From the NCBI GenBank assembly GCA_018969355.1, contig JAGWYO010000009.1, forward strand, positions 1-49,129: a stretch of 49,129 nucleotides of DNA, given 5' to 3'. Below the pieces are notes generated by a model. That model made no database searches. It was not told the origin of the DNA and saw nothing but the letters and a program-made list of their open reading frames with translations. The DNA comes from Actinomycetales bacterium (lineage in GTDB: Bacteria > Actinomycetota > Actinomycetes > Nanopelagicales > Nanopelagicaceae). Positions 11,090 through 21,001 of this stretch are shown piece by piece; the stretch's first letter is position 1, and every line of letters starts with the position of its first letter. A program made the position numbers and the translations under genes.

Positions 11090-11562
11090 TAGTTGTCACC
11101 TTTTCGGTTGAATTCAATTTCAACCACAGCACGCTTGATATCTGCGAAAGCAATCTCATGGTTTTTCATGCGTCCTTTGATGTTTTCAACTAACTGGGCA
11201 TGGGTATCATTAAATTCACTCAGTCGTGCAGTGATGACGGTTCCATCATGGAGCGTTATCTTGATTAATCGAGTGAGGTTTTTACTCCACTGACGCGGCA
11301 ATGTCAGTGGTCGGTCAACTCCCGGTGATGTGACTTCTAGTGTGAATGGGTTATCACCCAATAAAGCTTCATTGTCTAAAAGCTCTGAAATGATGCGCGA
11401 GACTGAGGTAACTTCATCCATGTTGAGAGGTTTTAGCCCATCAACAACACAGACAATGGTGTTGTGGTTTCCGGCCTTTTGTATGTGAACTTCGTCTAAG
11501 AAAAATCCCGCGCTTTCAACTGCTGGGGTGAGAAGTTTAGTCAGTGAATCCTTGAGCGCCAT
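11089..11562 (-). CDS. rimP: Ribosome maturation factor RimP
   Basis: A cytosolic 30S assembly factor of 157 residues from the ATG at 11562 (MALKDSLTKLL). The frame extends 36 bases upstream to a TTG, which I reject as weaker. Family hallmarks are the FFLDEV segment near residue 21, the central SRIISELLD helix, and FTLEVTSPGVDRPL, which is close to the RimP signature. It sits directly before nusA, its near-universal partner, with a one-base overlap. Confidence 0.93.
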   Translation of the reverse strand: MALKDSLTKLLTPAVESAGFFLDEVHIQKAGNHNTIVCVVDGLKPLNMDEVTSVSRIISELLDNEALLGDNPFTLEVTSPGVDRPLTLPRQWSKNLTRLIKITLHDGTVITARLSEFNDTHAQLVENIKGRMKNHEIAFADIKRAVVEIEFNRKGDN

Positions 11563-11604
11563 GAGTATTTCTGCTTTCTTATTAAGTTGTAGGTGCAAGT
11601 GTAA

Positions 11605-12387
11605 CTAGAAATATGCGAAAGTATCAATTCCAACTTTTATGATTAATGCCAGCGTAACAATGAGGAAAACCTTACGCACAAGGGCTGATCCTCCCCTGAT
11701 TGCAAGACGAGAACCGATAATTGCTCCTGTGACATTTGCTGCTCCCAACATTAGCCCGAGCTTCCAAATGATTGCACCATTGAAACCAAAAATCATAATG
11801 GCACCAAGATTTGTTGAAACATTCACTACTTTTGCAATGGCAGAGGCAGTGATGAAGGCATACCCAAGGGATGCCACCAAAATCAACATGAGAAATGAGC
11901 CGGTGCCTGGTCCAAAGATCCCATCATAGAAACCGATGATCAAGCCAGCGGCAATAGAAATGTGAATCCGGCGCTTTGATGCATGGCGCAATAACTCAAT
12001 CTTTCCTAAATCAGGCTTCAACCATGTGTAAATCGCAACAACGATAAGAAGTACCAGAACAATTGGACGCATAGATTGTGTTGGAATATGCGAGGCTAAA
12101 GATGCTCCAATCGCAGAGCCGATAAAAGCAGGAATTGCCATAGCTACTAAAACTTTAATATCTGGTTTAATCTGCCTTCGATAGAGAGCTGCTGCCGTTG
12201 TTGTCCCAAAAACTGATCCCAATTTGTTCGTACCAAGAACACTGACTGTATCTGTTTTTGGCAAACCAATTAATAGAGCTGGAAGTTGAATTAATCCCCC
12301 GCCACCTGCAATAGAATCAACAAAACCAGCAAAAAATGATGCAGAGATAAGGAATAAGCAAGTAACAAGCGTTAAGTCAGCAAACAC
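11605..12387 (-). CDS. TauE/SafE family (TSUP) membrane permease
   Basis: A 260-residue integral membrane protein with about eight hydrophobic segments and the family's N-terminal GFVDSIAGGGG motif near residues 22-32, matched by the second half-repeat near GFYDGIFGPGTGSF. TSUP proteins move sulfite, sulfonates, sulfoacetate or other organic anions; the substrate cannot be read from sequence. It lies in the same direction between proS and rimP, four bases after proS, a place where most actinobacteria have other genes. It may be a lineage-specific insertion carried by read-through. Confidence 0.88.
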   Translation of the reverse strand: MFADLTLVTCLFLISASFFAGFVDSIAGGGGLIQLPALLIGLPKTDTVSVLGTNKLGSVFGTTTAAALYRRQIKPDIKVLVAMAIPAFIGSAIGASLASHIPTQSMRPIVLVLLIVVAIYTWLKPDLGKIELLRHASKRRIHISIAAGLIIGFYDGIFGPGTGSFLMLILVASLGYAFITASAIAKVVNVSTNLGAIMIFGFNGAIIWKLGLMLGAANVTGAIIGSRLAIRGGSALVRKVFLIVTLALIIKVGIDTFAYF

Positions 12388-12391
12388 TTTT

Positions 12392-14116
12392 CTAAGCTAG
12401 CAACTTGGTAATAGTTGAAACGGCATCGGCAAGTAAAACTTCACTCTTATCCCCGCTCTTGCGGACTCGAACTTCCACCTTGCCTTCAGCTAGCGCTTTA
12501 CCAACCACCACAATAATTGGATTACCAATTAATTCAGCATCCTTAAACTTAACTCCCGCACTTGCATCACGGCGATCATCGATCATGACAGTGATGCCTG
12601 CAGCTTCTAGTTTTTGACCAATATCAAGGGCGGTATCAAATGGAATATCTTCCTTGCCAGTTGCAACAATATGAACCTTGGCTGGAGCGATTTCTGCCGG
12701 CCAGTTCAGTCCAATCTCATCACTTGTTTGTTCAGCAATTGCGGCAACTGCGCGTGAAACGCCGATTCCATAAGAACCCATAGTTACGACTTGGGATTTA
12801 CCGTTGTGATCTAAGACTGTAAGGCTCAGTGCCTCTGCATACTTGCGACCAAGTTGGAAGATATGACCGATTTCAATTGCTCGATCAATAATAATTTCAG
12901 TCTTGCACTCAGGACAGCTATCTCCTGTGCGAACTTGCGCAGCTTCAACGTATGCATCAGGAGTGAAGTCACGACCATTAACAACATAGCGCGCGTGATG
13001 ATCTTTCTTATTAGCACCACTTATCCATGATGTTCCTGGTGCTACGCGAGGATCTGCTAGAACTTTAATCCCAGATTTAGCGACATCTTGTGGTCCGATG
13101 TATCCCTTAACAAGTGATGGATACTCCGCAAAATCTGCTTCTTCAAAAACGCGAAGTTCATGAACACCGCCTAGATTTTCTTGCAGGCGCTTTAAATCTA
13201 CTTCACGGTCTCCTGGAATTAATACAGCAAGTGGTGTGCCATCTGCCATCACCATAATATTTTTCAAAGTATCGGCCGCGCTATATCCCCCACCAAATTT
13301 CTCATTCATCAGATCAACAAGTGAATCAATAGTTGGTGTATTTGGTGTGTTCAATACTTCTAGTGAAGGTGTGCCTGATGCATCACCGGCTGGAACTTTA
13401 GTAACCATCGCTTCAACATTTGCAGCAAAGCCACACTTAGGACAAAGCACATATGTGTCTTCACCGGTTGAACATGGGGCTAAGAACTCTTCTGATTTAG
13501 ATCCACCCATAGCACCAGAGACGGCCCTTACTATGTTGTATTTGATTCCTAAGCGATTAAAGCAACTGACATAGGCATCACGATGCTTTTGGTAGGAGAT
13601 CTCTAAGCCTGCATCATCAATATCAAATGAGTAAGAGTCCTTCATGACAAACTCACGCCCGCGAATGATTCCGCTTCGTGGGCGCGCTTCATCTCGATAC
13701 TTCGTTTGAATTTGATAGATAGAAAGTGGAAGATCTTTATAGGATGAATACTCTCCCTTGACCATCAAGGTGAACATCTCTTCATGTGTTGGTCCTAGTA
13801 AATAATCTGCACCACGCCGATCTTGAAGACGAAAGAGAGATGGTCCATATTCTTCCCAACGATTTGTGGCTTCATATGCCTCACGTGGCAGTAATGCTGG
13901 GAAATGTACTTCTTGAAAACCGGCACGATCCATTTCCTGGCGAATAACATTTTCAACGTTGCGAAGCGTAATCACCCCAAGCGGCAGCCATGAGTAAATT
14001 CCAGCTGCAATTCGGCGAATATAACCTGCTCTTACTAATAAGCGGTGACTGGCAACGTCAGCATCTGCAGGGTCATCGCGCAGCGTACGCAAAAAGAGCG
14101 TAGACATTTTTAGCAT
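12392..14116 (-). CDS. proS: Prolyl-tRNA synthetase
   Basis: A class II synthetase that charges tRNA-Pro in the cytosol; 574 residues, the bacterial type. The N-terminal part reads [21 protein letters not shown]-like and [10 protein letters not shown]. Class II motifs 1 and 2 cover [12 protein letters not shown] and FRLQDRRG with GPTHEE. A YbaK-like editing insertion spans roughly residues 225-390, and a C-terminal anticodon-binding domain follows. There is no Shine-Dalgarno sequence. Instead a TAGGCT box ends six bases before the ATG and shares its TAG with the ispG stop, suggesting a leaderless transcript. Confidence 0.95.
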   Translation of the reverse strand: MLKMSTLFLRTLRDDPADADVASHRLLVRAGYIRRIAAGIYSWLPLGVITLRNVENVIRQEMDRAGFQEVHFPALLPREAYEATNRWEEYGPSLFRLQDRRGADYLLGPTHEEMFTLMVKGEYSSYKDLPLSIYQIQTKYRDEARPRSGIIRGREFVMKDSYSFDIDDAGLEISYQKHRDAYVSCFNRLGIKYNIVRAVSGAMGGSKSEEFLAPCSTGEDTYVLCPKCGFAANVEAMVTKVPAGDASGTPSLEVLNTPNTPTIDSLVDLMNEKFGGGYSAADTLKNIMVMADGTPLAVLIPGDREVDLKRLQENLGGVHELRVFEEADFAEYPSLVKGYIGPQDVAKSGIKVLADPRVAPGTSWISGANKKDHHARYVVNGRDFTPDAYVEAAQVRTGDSCPECKTEIIIDRAIEIGHIFQLGRKYAEALSLTVLDHNGKSQVVTMGSYGIGVSRAVAAIAEQTSDEIGLNWPAEIAPAKVHIVATGKEDIPFDTALDIGQKLEAAGITVMIDDRRDASAGVKFKDAELIGNPIIVVVGKALAEGKVEVRVRKSGDKSEVLLADAVSTITKLLA

Positions 14117-14128
14117 GGAGCGAGCCTA
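14117..14128 (-). promoter_or_regulatory. Leaderless promoter -10 box for proS
   Basis: TAGGCT at 14128-14123 is followed by six bases and the proS ATG. The TAG is the ispG stop codon. It fits the actinobacterial TANNNT -10 box, and transcription would then begin at or next to the ATG. No clear -35 box and no ribosome binding site are seen. Confidence 0.6.
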
Positions 14129-15277
14129 TCGAACATCAACAGAGGGTTGCCCTGAAGCAACGCCAGCGGCTTCCATTTCTTCAGCTAATCTCATTGCCTC
14201 TTCAATTAAAGTTTCAACAATCTGAGCCTCAGGTACTGTTTTAATTACTTGACCCTTAACAAATATCTGGCCTTTGCCATTTCCTGATGCAACACCCAGA
14301 TCTGCTTCACGTGCCTCTCCTGGGCCATTAACTACGCAGCCCATTACAGCAACGCGCAAAGGCACAGTCATTCCTTGCAACCCTGCTTGAACTTTTTCCG
14401 CCAATGTATACACATCTACTTGGGCACGTCCACAGGAAGGGCAGGAAACAATCTCTAACTTTCGTTGACGAAGATTGAGAGATTCTAGAATTGATATTCC
14501 AACCTTAACTTCTTCAACTGGAGGCGCAGAGAGTGAAACACGAATGGTGTCACCAATTCCTTCAGCTAATAAAATACCAAATGCTGTTGCTGATTTGATT
14601 GTTCCCTGGAAAATCGGCCCTGCCTCAGTCACACCTAAGTGCAATGGATAGTCACACTTTGCAGCCAGAATTCGATACGCATTAACCATAATTACAGGGT
14701 CATGGTGCTTGACCGAAATTTTAATATCTGAAAAACCGTGCTCTTCAAATAATGATGCTTCCCATAGAGCTGACTCAGCTAAAGCTTCAGGGGTTGCTTT
14801 GCCATATTTTGCAAGAAGGCGTGGATCTAATGAACCTGCGTTAACGCCAATACGAATAGGAATTCCAGCATCTCCTGCAGCCTTTGCAACTTCTTTTACT
14901 TTGTCATCAAATTGCTTAATATTTCCAGGATTGACTCGAACTGCTGCACAGCCTGCATCAATTGCAGCGAAAATGTATTTAGGTTGAAAGTGAATGTCTG
15001 CAATCACTGGGATCTGTGATTTCTTAGCAATCTGAGCTAAGGCATCGGCATCATCTTGACTTGGCACAGCCACTCGAACAATCTGACAACCTGACGCTGT
15101 TAACTCTGCTATCTGCTGCAAAGTTGAATTGACATCTGCTGTGAGAGTTGTGCACATGGACTGAACGCTGACAGGTGAATCACTTCCCACTCCAACTTTG
15201 CCAACCATCATTTGTCGTGTCTTGCGGCGCGGATGTAATGTGGCAGCTGGCGCGCTTGGGATTCCTAAATCAACCAT
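14126..15277 (-). CDS. ispG: 4-hydroxy-3-methylbut-2-enyl diphosphate synthase (GcpE)
   Basis: Catalyses the penultimate step of the MEP isoprenoid pathway, a reductive ring opening using a [4Fe-4S] cluster. Cluster ligands are C279, C282 and C314 with E321 in the GCVVNGPGE motif. The TIM-barrel half begins [14 protein letters not shown] near residue 28. The length of 383 residues is typical. It lies in the order dxr-rseP-ispG, standard for actinobacteria, so two MEP enzymes are encoded close together. The stop codon forms part of a promoter box for proS. Confidence 0.96.
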   Translation of the reverse strand: MVDLGIPSAPAATLHPRRKTRQMMVGKVGVGSDSPVSVQSMCTTLTADVNSTLQQIAELTASGCQIVRVAVPSQDDADALAQIAKKSQIPVIADIHFQPKYIFAAIDAGCAAVRVNPGNIKQFDDKVKEVAKAAGDAGIPIRIGVNAGSLDPRLLAKYGKATPEALAESALWEASLFEEHGFSDIKISVKHHDPVIMVNAYRILAAKCDYPLHLGVTEAGPIFQGTIKSATAFGILLAEGIGDTIRVSLSAPPVEEVKVGISILESLNLRQRKLEIVSCPSCGRAQVDVYTLAEKVQAGLQGMTVPLRVAVMGCVVNGPGEAREADLGVASGNGKGQIFVKGQVIKTVPEAQIVETLIEEAMRLAEEMEAAGVASGQPSVDVR

Positions 15278-15309
15278 GGCGCTATTGTGCCGTAATAATG
15301 CAGGTTGTG

Positions 15310-16455
15310 CTAAAGATTTAGAACAACTGGATTAACGATGTCTGCAATCAGGAGCAGAACTGTAAGGGCTGCCAGAATTACGAAGACCACCATGGTAATT
15401 GGGGTCAGCAAGGTCACATCAATTGCTGCCGGACGTGCTCGGCCACGAAGGCGCGCAATAAATGCACGAATCTCATCGGCTATAGCAACTGCCATATGGC
15501 CACCATCGAGTGGCAATATCGGCAAGAGATTAAATAAGCCAACGAAGATATTTAAACTAGCGATAATCAATATAAATGTTGATAAGCGCTCGGTTATAGA
15601 TAAGGCATCACTACCCACTGCCTGCCCTGAAACGCGAGCAACACCAACAACACCGACTAACCCATTGGGATCACGTGTTTGCCCACCCACAGTTTGCCCC
15701 CATAGCGCAGGAATCTTTGAAGGAAGGTTTATGAGTGATTTAACACTTTGTATCAAGAAATCCTGTGTAACTATCGCTGAATTCTTAAGTGAGGTCCCCA
15801 GACCAGAGCGCTTAATGCCAACGTCATTAATAATTCCAAGGACATAACGCTTCGTTCCATTGATAGTTTCAAGTTTTGCTGAAGCAGAAATTGTGATTTG
15901 CTCGCTACCACGTTGAATGAGCAAAGTAATAGGTACGCCTTGAGAGTTTCGGATGACTTGGACATCTGAATACCAGTTTTGAACCTTCTTGCCATTAATA
16001 GCCAGCACTTCATCTCCTGCAAGAATTCCGGCAGATTGAGCCGCTGACCCCTTGACCACTTCGTTAATTGTCGGTAACAACTGATTTGTACCAACGCCTG
16101 CGAATAAAACAAAGAGCAGAATATAGCCAAGAACAAAATGTAGAAATGAGCCTGCACCAAGCACAACTAGCTTCTGTGAAGATTTGGCAGTGTAGAAAGC
16201 ACGTGACTCTTCACCCTCAGGCATCACATCACCTGGTGTCATGCCTTCTATCTTGCAATACCCGCCAGCCGGTATGGCTTTGAGACCAAACTCAGTTTCA
16301 CCGCGCTTTGTTGACCAGATCCGTGAACCAAAGCCTAAAAAGAATTCACTGACTTTCATTCCATAGCGTTTGGCTGTCAAGTAATGGCCAAATTCATGAA
16401 TCATTACTGAGGCAAGTAAGGCGATTATAAAGCCGAGGATTCCAATGATCTGCAT
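15310..16455 (-). CDS. rseP: Site-2 intramembrane zinc protease RseP/Rip1
   Basis: A membrane metalloprotease that cleaves anti-sigma factors and other single-span proteins within the bilayer. The zinc motif H20-E-F-G-H24 lies in the first transmembrane segment and the third ligand D317 in LPLDGGH. A single PDZ domain occupies about residues 128-195 ([20 protein letters not shown]). Further membrane segments lie near 98-120, 293-312 and the C-terminus. The start overlaps the dxr stop by one base (TAATG). Its substrates are not evident, as no sigma or anti-sigma gene is nearby. Confidence 0.94.
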   Translation of the reverse strand: MQIIGILGFIIALLASVMIHEFGHYLTAKRYGMKVSEFFLGFGSRIWSTKRGETEFGLKAIPAGGYCKIEGMTPGDVMPEGEESRAFYTAKSSQKLVVLGAGSFLHFVLGYILLFVLFAGVGTNQLLPTINEVVKGSAAQSAGILAGDEVLAINGKKVQNWYSDVQVIRNSQGVPITLLIQRGSEQITISASAKLETINGTKRYVLGIINDVGIKRSGLGTSLKNSAIVTQDFLIQSVKSLINLPSKIPALWGQTVGGQTRDPNGLVGVVGVARVSGQAVGSDALSITERLSTFILIIASLNIFVGLFNLLPILPLDGGHMAVAIADEIRAFIARLRGRARPAAIDVTLLTPITMVVFVILAALTVLLLIADIVNPVVLNL

Positions 16456-17600
16456 TATGGGGCCAATCGTAGTAGATGTGCTTGTGCACGGGTGCGAGCA
16501 TCATCTTCCAAGGCACTGACATCAGATAAATCTCTGAGATTTTTCGGGCAATCTTTCTCAAGTTCCTCAACAACTGCGGCAATAACGCCAACAATCGATT
16601 TGAATTCAAGCCTCTTTGAAATAAACGCAGCCACTGCCGCTTCATTAGCAGCGTTAAAAATGGCAGGTAATCCCCCACCGACCTCACCACAGTGGCGCGC
16701 TAGCTCAATGCTTGGAAATTTCTTAGTATCGATAGGTGCAAAGCTCCAGGTATGTGAAATTGACCAATCAATTGGTGAAGTAGATTTGTTCAATCGATCC
16801 GGCCAGTTCATTGCATAGGCAATAGCCCCTTTCATGTTGGGCGGACTTGCCTGAGCAATCGTTGAACCATCATTGAATTCAACTAGTGAGTGGACGACTG
16901 ATTGGGGATGTATAACAGCTTCAATATGTGAATATGGCAAACCAAATAAGTAATGCGCCTCAATGATTTCTAGGCCTTTATTCACAAGTGTTGCAGAATT
17001 TATGGTGACAACTTTCCCCATTGACCATGTTGGGTGTTGAAGTGCATCTTCCACAGTAATTCCATCAAGATCAGAGCGATCTCTAAAGGCTCCTCCACTT
17101 GCAGTTAATACGATCTTTTTTATCTCAGATTTTTTTCCAGCTAGTGCAGACTGAAAAACTGCACTATGTTCAGAATCAACAGGAATAATCTGGTGTTCTC
17201 TGGCTCTAGACATTACTAAGTCGCCACCTGCAACTAATGACTCCTTATTAGCAAGTGCCAAGGTGTTGCCGGCATCTAAGGCTGCAAGAGTTGGTCCAAG
17301 CCCAATTGATCCTGTTATGCCATTAACTACAACATCACAGTTAATAGATGCTATTTCGGTTGAGGCATATAAACCATCAATGACGCTTACCCCAGGAACT
17401 CCTTGACGAACTTGATGCGCATTATTTACAACTCCTACATGTGAAACATTAAATTGCTTTGCCTGAGCGATGACTAACTCCGGATTACTCCCTGCAGATG
17501 AAATTGCTACAACATTAAATTGCTTTGGGTGACTTGCAATAACTTCAAGGGCTTGCACACCAATTGAGCCCGTCGAGCCCACAATAACTACGTCACGCAT
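16455..17600 (-). CDS. dxr: 1-deoxy-D-xylulose 5-phosphate reductoisomerase
   Basis: Makes 2-C-methyl-D-erythritol 4-phosphate in the MEP pathway using NADPH and a divalent metal. The nucleotide motif GSTGSIG is at residues 8-14, NKESLVAGG follows near 118, and the metal and substrate segment VDSEHSAVFQ lies near 141-150. The 381-residue length is normal. It begins directly after the speB stop and overlaps rseP by one base. It may therefore be transcribed together with the agmatinase as well as from its own signals. Confidence 0.95.
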   Translation of the reverse strand: MRDVVIVGSTGSIGVQALEVIASHPKQFNVVAISSAGSNPELVIAQAKQFNVSHVGVVNNAHQVRQGVPGVSVIDGLYASTEIASINCDVVVNGITGSIGLGPTLAALDAGNTLALANKESLVAGGDLVMSRAREHQIIPVDSEHSAVFQSALAGKKSEIKKIVLTASGGAFRDRSDLDGITVEDALQHPTWSMGKVVTINSATLVNKGLEIIEAHYLFGLPYSHIEAVIHPQSVVHSLVEFNDGSTIAQASPPNMKGAIAYAMNWPDRLNKSTSPIDWSISHTWSFAPIDTKKFPSIELARHCGEVGGGLPAIFNAANEAAVAAFISKRLEFKSIVGVIAAVVEELEKDCPKNLRDLSDVSALEDDARTRAQAHLLRLAP

Positions 17601-18599
17601 TTATCGGTCCAGAAGATTGTGTGTTGGTGAGTACTTAGTCCCTGAACGACGTTTTGCGATTGCACTGAGTGCTTCTAGGACAACACGGTTAGCCAAGATT
17701 GCAGTGATATCGGCGCTATCAAAAGCTGGTGCAACTTCAACAATGTCAATTCCAACAATTGGTAGTTCTAGGCAGATTCTGCGCACAGATTCTAAAAGCT
17801 CACGGCTAGTCATTCCACCTGGTTCGGGTGTGCCAGTGCCTGGTGCCATGCCTGGATCAACGACATCAATATCTACAGATAAGAAAACTCCATCGCATTC
17901 CTGTGTCAGAATTGCAAAAGATTCATCTAAAACTGCATTGAGGCCCCGGTGGTGAATCTCTGTCATTTCATAGGAGCGCATACCTTTATCGCGCATCCAA
18001 TCCAGAGTCTTTGAATCTGGCCAATAACCGCGCAGACCCAACTGCAAGAAGCGATCTCCCCGCACTGTTCCGGTATCAATTAAGCGTCGCATTGGTGTGC
18101 CATGGCCAATTAGTGCGCCCCATTGATCTTCACCAGTATCGGCATGTGCATCAAAGTGAATCATTGAAATCTTGCCCATGCCACGATGGCGTGCAATTCC
18201 TGCAACATCTGCAGATGCAATTGAATGATCACCGCCAAGAATGACTGGAATTGCACCAGCTCGTGAAATTTTTTCTGTGGCTTGTGCTAAAACTTCTAAT
18301 GATGCAACCAAGTCACCACCAGGCATTAATAAATCTCCGGCATCGACAACTTTCATCTCTTTGAGGGCATCAATACGCAACGCTAAATGCGGCCGTTCGG
18401 CGTCGTGGGGCAGATAATCTCCCCCACGAATTGCCTGCGGACCAAACTTGGCACCTGATCGGTGTGAAGTTCCACTATCAATGGGTGCGCCAACGATTAC
18501 TACATCTGCATCGGCATAAGAAGAAGGAATATCTAAATCACAGCGCTCGATTCCAAGAAATGTGAAATCGGGGCCATACATATTGCCATGATTGGTCAT
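17601..18599 (-). CDS. speB: Agmatinase-family ureohydrolase
   Basis: Hydrolyses agmatine, or a related guanidino compound, to an amine and urea with a binuclear manganese centre. Metal ligands are visible in GGDHS (H125), D150-A-H152-A-D154 and D243-I-D245 within SVDIDVVDP, followed by PGTGTPEPGG. The 332-residue size fits agmatinase and guanidinobutyrase alike. The nearby putrescine transporter and aminobutyraldehyde dehydrogenase favour agmatine to putrescine, or guanidinobutyrate to GABA; the sequence alone does not decide. A TATTCT box six bases before the ATG, and no ribosome binding site, suggest its own leaderless promoter. Confidence 0.88.
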   Translation of the reverse strand: MTNHGNMYGPDFTFLGIERCDLDIPSSYADADVVIVGAPIDSGTSHRSGAKFGPQAIRGGDYLPHDAERPHLALRIDALKEMKVVDAGDLLMPGGDLVASLEVLAQATEKISRAGAIPVILGGDHSIASADVAGIARHRGMGKISMIHFDAHADTGEDQWGALIGHGTPMRRLIDTGTVRGDRFLQLGLRGYWPDSKTLDWMRDKGMRSYEMTEIHHRGLNAVLDESFAILTQECDGVFLSVDIDVVDPGMAPGTGTPEPGGMTSRELLESVRRICLELPIVGIDIVEVAPAFDSADITAILANRVVLEALSAIAKRRSGTKYSPTHNLLDR

Positions 18600-18611
18600 G
18601 GCTTAAGAATA
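18600..18611 (-). promoter_or_regulatory. Leaderless promoter -10 box for speB
   Basis: TATTCT at 18611-18606 is followed by six bases and the speB ATG. It matches TANNNT at the spacing seen for other SD-less genes here. The gap to the oxidoreductase upstream is only 22 bases, so co-transcription from that gene is also possible. Confidence 0.45.
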
Positions 18612-18621
18612 GAGGTAAAGC

Positions 18622-20034
18622 TTAAGAATCAAAGCCTAAGCCCAAAGCATCGAGAAGTTTTAGCCATAAATTACGCTTGCCGTGATTTTGATCGGCCCGA
18701 TTGATTGACCATTGCGTCATGCGGATGAAAATAAACTTCAAAGGCTCAGGGGGAAAAGGCACTGGCTTCTTGCGAACCATCTTTAATCTCGTACGTTCAT
18801 TATCAACCTTATCCAGAAGATCTAACATCACTTGTGCACCAAATCGAGTCGAGCCAACACCTAGGCCTGTATAGCCCAAAACATATGCAACTCGCCCACC
18901 ATAAGCCTTTCCCCAAAACGGTGAGAACCGTGAGCATGTATCAATTGCGCCTCCCCAACCATGGGTGAATTTAATTCCCTTTAATTGTGGGAATGTTTCT
19001 AAAAATGCCTGCGCTAAATGTGCATACGTTTCAGCATCAGTCTCATATTCTTGACGTACTTTGCCACGGAAATTATAAATTGCATCATAGCCGCCCCATA
19101 AAATCTCATTATCTTTAGTTAAGCGATAGTAATGGAATTGGTTTCCAGCCTCTGATAAACCTTCGCGGCCATCCCAGCCAATCGATTTCATCTGCTCTTT
19201 AGTCAATGGCTCTGTCACTAATTGGAAGTCATACACCGGCACAACATATTTATGGGCGCGTTTGACCAATGATGTAAAGACATTAGTTGCAAGTGCAACC
19301 TTTTGGGCGTAGACCGATCCATATGGTGTGTGAACGATCATGCCTTGGTTCGTGCGCTCCAACCACTCCACATGTGTATTTTCAAAAATCTTCACACCCA
19401 ACTTGAGACAGGCTCGCTCTAATCCCCAGACCAATCTCGCTGGATCCACTAGAGCGGTCCCATCTGGATCCCATAGCGCCGCTTTGGATAAAGGTGAATT
19501 AACACGTTCCTGTATTTGCTCTTGATTGAGAACTTCAACAGTGTCGCCAAAAGAGTTGCGAAGATTTGCTTCTTCTACTAGACCCTCGATCTGCCATTCT
19601 TCGTTGGCAATACGCAGCTCACCATTCCATTCAAATTGACAATCAATTCCATATCGCTTAATAGTCTCTTCAATTGAATCTAAATTTTCTCGGCCCAAAC
19701 GTTCAATGACGGCCATCTCATCTTTAAATCTGCTGTATCCATTCATGAAGCCGTGGGTCAAGGAATAGCTGCAAAATCCGCCATTTCGACCAGAAGCACC
19801 CGCACCAGTTTCTCGTTGTTCAACAATGATTACTTCACGCTCTGGGTTTTGCTCTTTTGCTAAAAGGGCTGTCCATAAGCCCGTGTAGCCAGCACCCACC
19901 ACACACAAATCTGTGGTGACATCACCAATTAAAGTGGGATTTGGTTGAGGTTCAAGGGGATCTTCATCCAACCAATATAGAGCTGGCTGCATGTGCGAAA
20001 GATGCTTGAGAACGTAAGGGTCGATGGTTGCCAT
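18622..20034 (-). CDS. FAD-dependent amine oxidoreductase (DAO/PuuB-like)
   Basis: A 470-residue member of the D-amino-acid oxidase fold. The FAD dinucleotide motif GAGYTG is at residues 47-52 and the flavin-contacting GASGRNGG at 79-86; a conserved C-terminal GYTGLGVG segment closes the FAD site. The GYTGLW and GASGRNGG pairing is typical of gamma-glutamylputrescine oxidase and related secondary-amine oxidases. It lies between the polyamine transporter genes and agmatinase, so putrescine, a derivative or another polyamine is the likely substrate. No glutamylputrescine synthetase (puuA) is in the window. An unusual structured leader precedes it. Confidence 0.85.
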   Translation of the reverse strand: MATIDPYVLKHLSHMQPALYWLDEDPLEPQPNPTLIGDVTTDLCVVGAGYTGLWTALLAKEQNPEREVIIVEQRETGAGASGRNGGFCSYSLTHGFMNGYSRFKDEMAVIERLGRENLDSIEETIKRYGIDCQFEWNGELRIANEEWQIEGLVEEANLRNSFGDTVEVLNQEQIQERVNSPLSKAALWDPDGTALVDPARLVWGLERACLKLGVKIFENTHVEWLERTNQGMIVHTPYGSVYAQKVALATNVFTSLVKRAHKYVVPVYDFQLVTEPLTKEQMKSIGWDGREGLSEAGNQFHYYRLTKDNEILWGGYDAIYNFRGKVRQEYETDAETYAHLAQAFLETFPQLKGIKFTHGWGGAIDTCSRFSPFWGKAYGGRVAYVLGYTGLGVGSTRFGAQVMLDLLDKVDNERTRLKMVRKKPVPFPPEPLKFIFIRMTQWSINRADQNHGKRNLWLKLLDALGLGFDS

Positions 20035-20164
20035 CGCGCTATCCGGCCTTAACCGGAATCACCCCTTCAATCACTACTCGTAGTTGGCCCGGGTCCTCCG
20101 GAACCTAACCCCACAACGCAGATTTTCTTTCACAACCTGTAGTTCGTCGTGGACGAGAGAAAGA
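20035..20164 (-). promoter_or_regulatory. Structured leader upstream of the amine oxidoreductase
   Basis: This 130-base gap between potC and the oxidoreductase is rich in inverted repeats. An outer stem 20126-20131/20159-20164 encloses a 5-bp hairpin 20144-20148/20152-20156. Further hairpins are 20092-20096/20101-20105, 20073-20077/20080-20084 and 20042-20046/20053-20057. The last one holds the only purine-rich segment before the ATG and could hide the ribosome binding site. No U-run terminator is seen. The layout resembles a regulatory RNA, but I could not match it to a riboswitch class I know. Confidence 0.4.
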
Positions 20165-21001
20165 TTAGCGGGTTTTCTTCCTATTTACTAGTTGCCCCGC
20201 GATGACAATAGCTAAAGCCAAGAAAAACATGGAAGATCCTATGACATTGGCTTGAGCTGGAATACCACGCGCAGCTGCCACATAGACAAACTTAGGGAAG
20301 GTCGTGAGAGTACCTGAGTTAAAATTCGTAATAATAAAGTCATCGAATGAGAGACTAAAAGCTAACAATGCAGCCCCTGCGATGCCTGGTGCAACTAGTG
20401 GCAAAGTAACTCTTCGGAAAGTCTCAAGTTCATTGGCATAAAGATCCATTGCTGCCTGCTCAAGGCGTGGATCAAGGGATGCAATACGTGCCTTAACAGT
20501 TACGACAACAAATGAAATACAAAACATTACGTGCGCGATGACTGTTGGCCAGAATCCTGGATTGATTTTAAAAACTAAGAACAAAGAAAGCAATGAAGCA
20601 CCTAGTACTACCTCAGGCGTTGCCATGGGTAGGAAAATCAGGAGATTTGATGATGAGCGACCTTTGAATGCATATCGACCAATTGCAAAGGCAATCATCG
20701 TTCCAAGAATCGTTGAGAATGTCGTAGCTAACAAACCTATCTTTATTGAATTTCCAAGGGCGCTGCACACTTCAGGTGCGCCACACGGGTTCTGCCAATT
20801 ACGCAGTGTAAAGCCTTTCCAAATCAAGTTACTCTTACCTGAGTCATTGAAAGAAAATGCGAAGGTGTAGGCAACAGGAATAAAGAGATATGAGAATCCA
20901 AAAATCATGTAGATGCGCAATAGGTTGCGGCCAAACCATCGTGAAAACCGAGCTTTAACTGGAATGGTTGGGATGGTGGCATCTGTGAGTTTTTGGCTCA
21001 T
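20165..21001 (-). CDS. potC: Polyamine ABC transporter permease PotC
   Basis: An inner-membrane permease of 278 residues with six predicted membrane segments. The binding-protein-dependent transport motif (EAA loop) reads LEQAAMDLYANELETFRRV near residues 181-199, with the downstream LPL and PGI that contact the ATPase. It overlaps potB by four bases. The complete order potD-potA-potB-potC on one transcript supports a spermidine/putrescine importer. It is the last transporter gene before the structured gap upstream of the oxidoreductase. Confidence 0.92.
   Translation of the reverse strand: MSQKLTDATIPTIPVKARFSRWFGRNLLRIYMIFGFSYLFIPVAYTFAFSFNDSGKSNLIWKGFTLRNWQNPCGAPEVCSALGNSIKIGLLATTFSTILGTMIAFAIGRYAFKGRSSSNLLIFLPMATPEVVLGASLLSLFLVFKINPGFWPTVIAHVMFCISFVVVTVKARIASLDPRLEQAAMDLYANELETFRRVTLPLVAPGIAGAALLAFSLSFDDFIITNFNSGTLTTFPKFVYVAAARGIPAQANVIGSSMFFLALAIVIAGQLVNRKKTR

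Noticed and set aside
15338-15847. 169-codon plus-strand frame opposite rseP
   Set aside because: Antisense to a conserved membrane protease; no motif of its own.
20035-20164. Guanidine-I (ykkC) riboswitch upstream of the amine oxidoreductase
   Set aside because: GGTTCCGG resembles one conserved segment, but the partner segments of the class (GGTCCGAGAG-like and the 3' conserved block) are absent.
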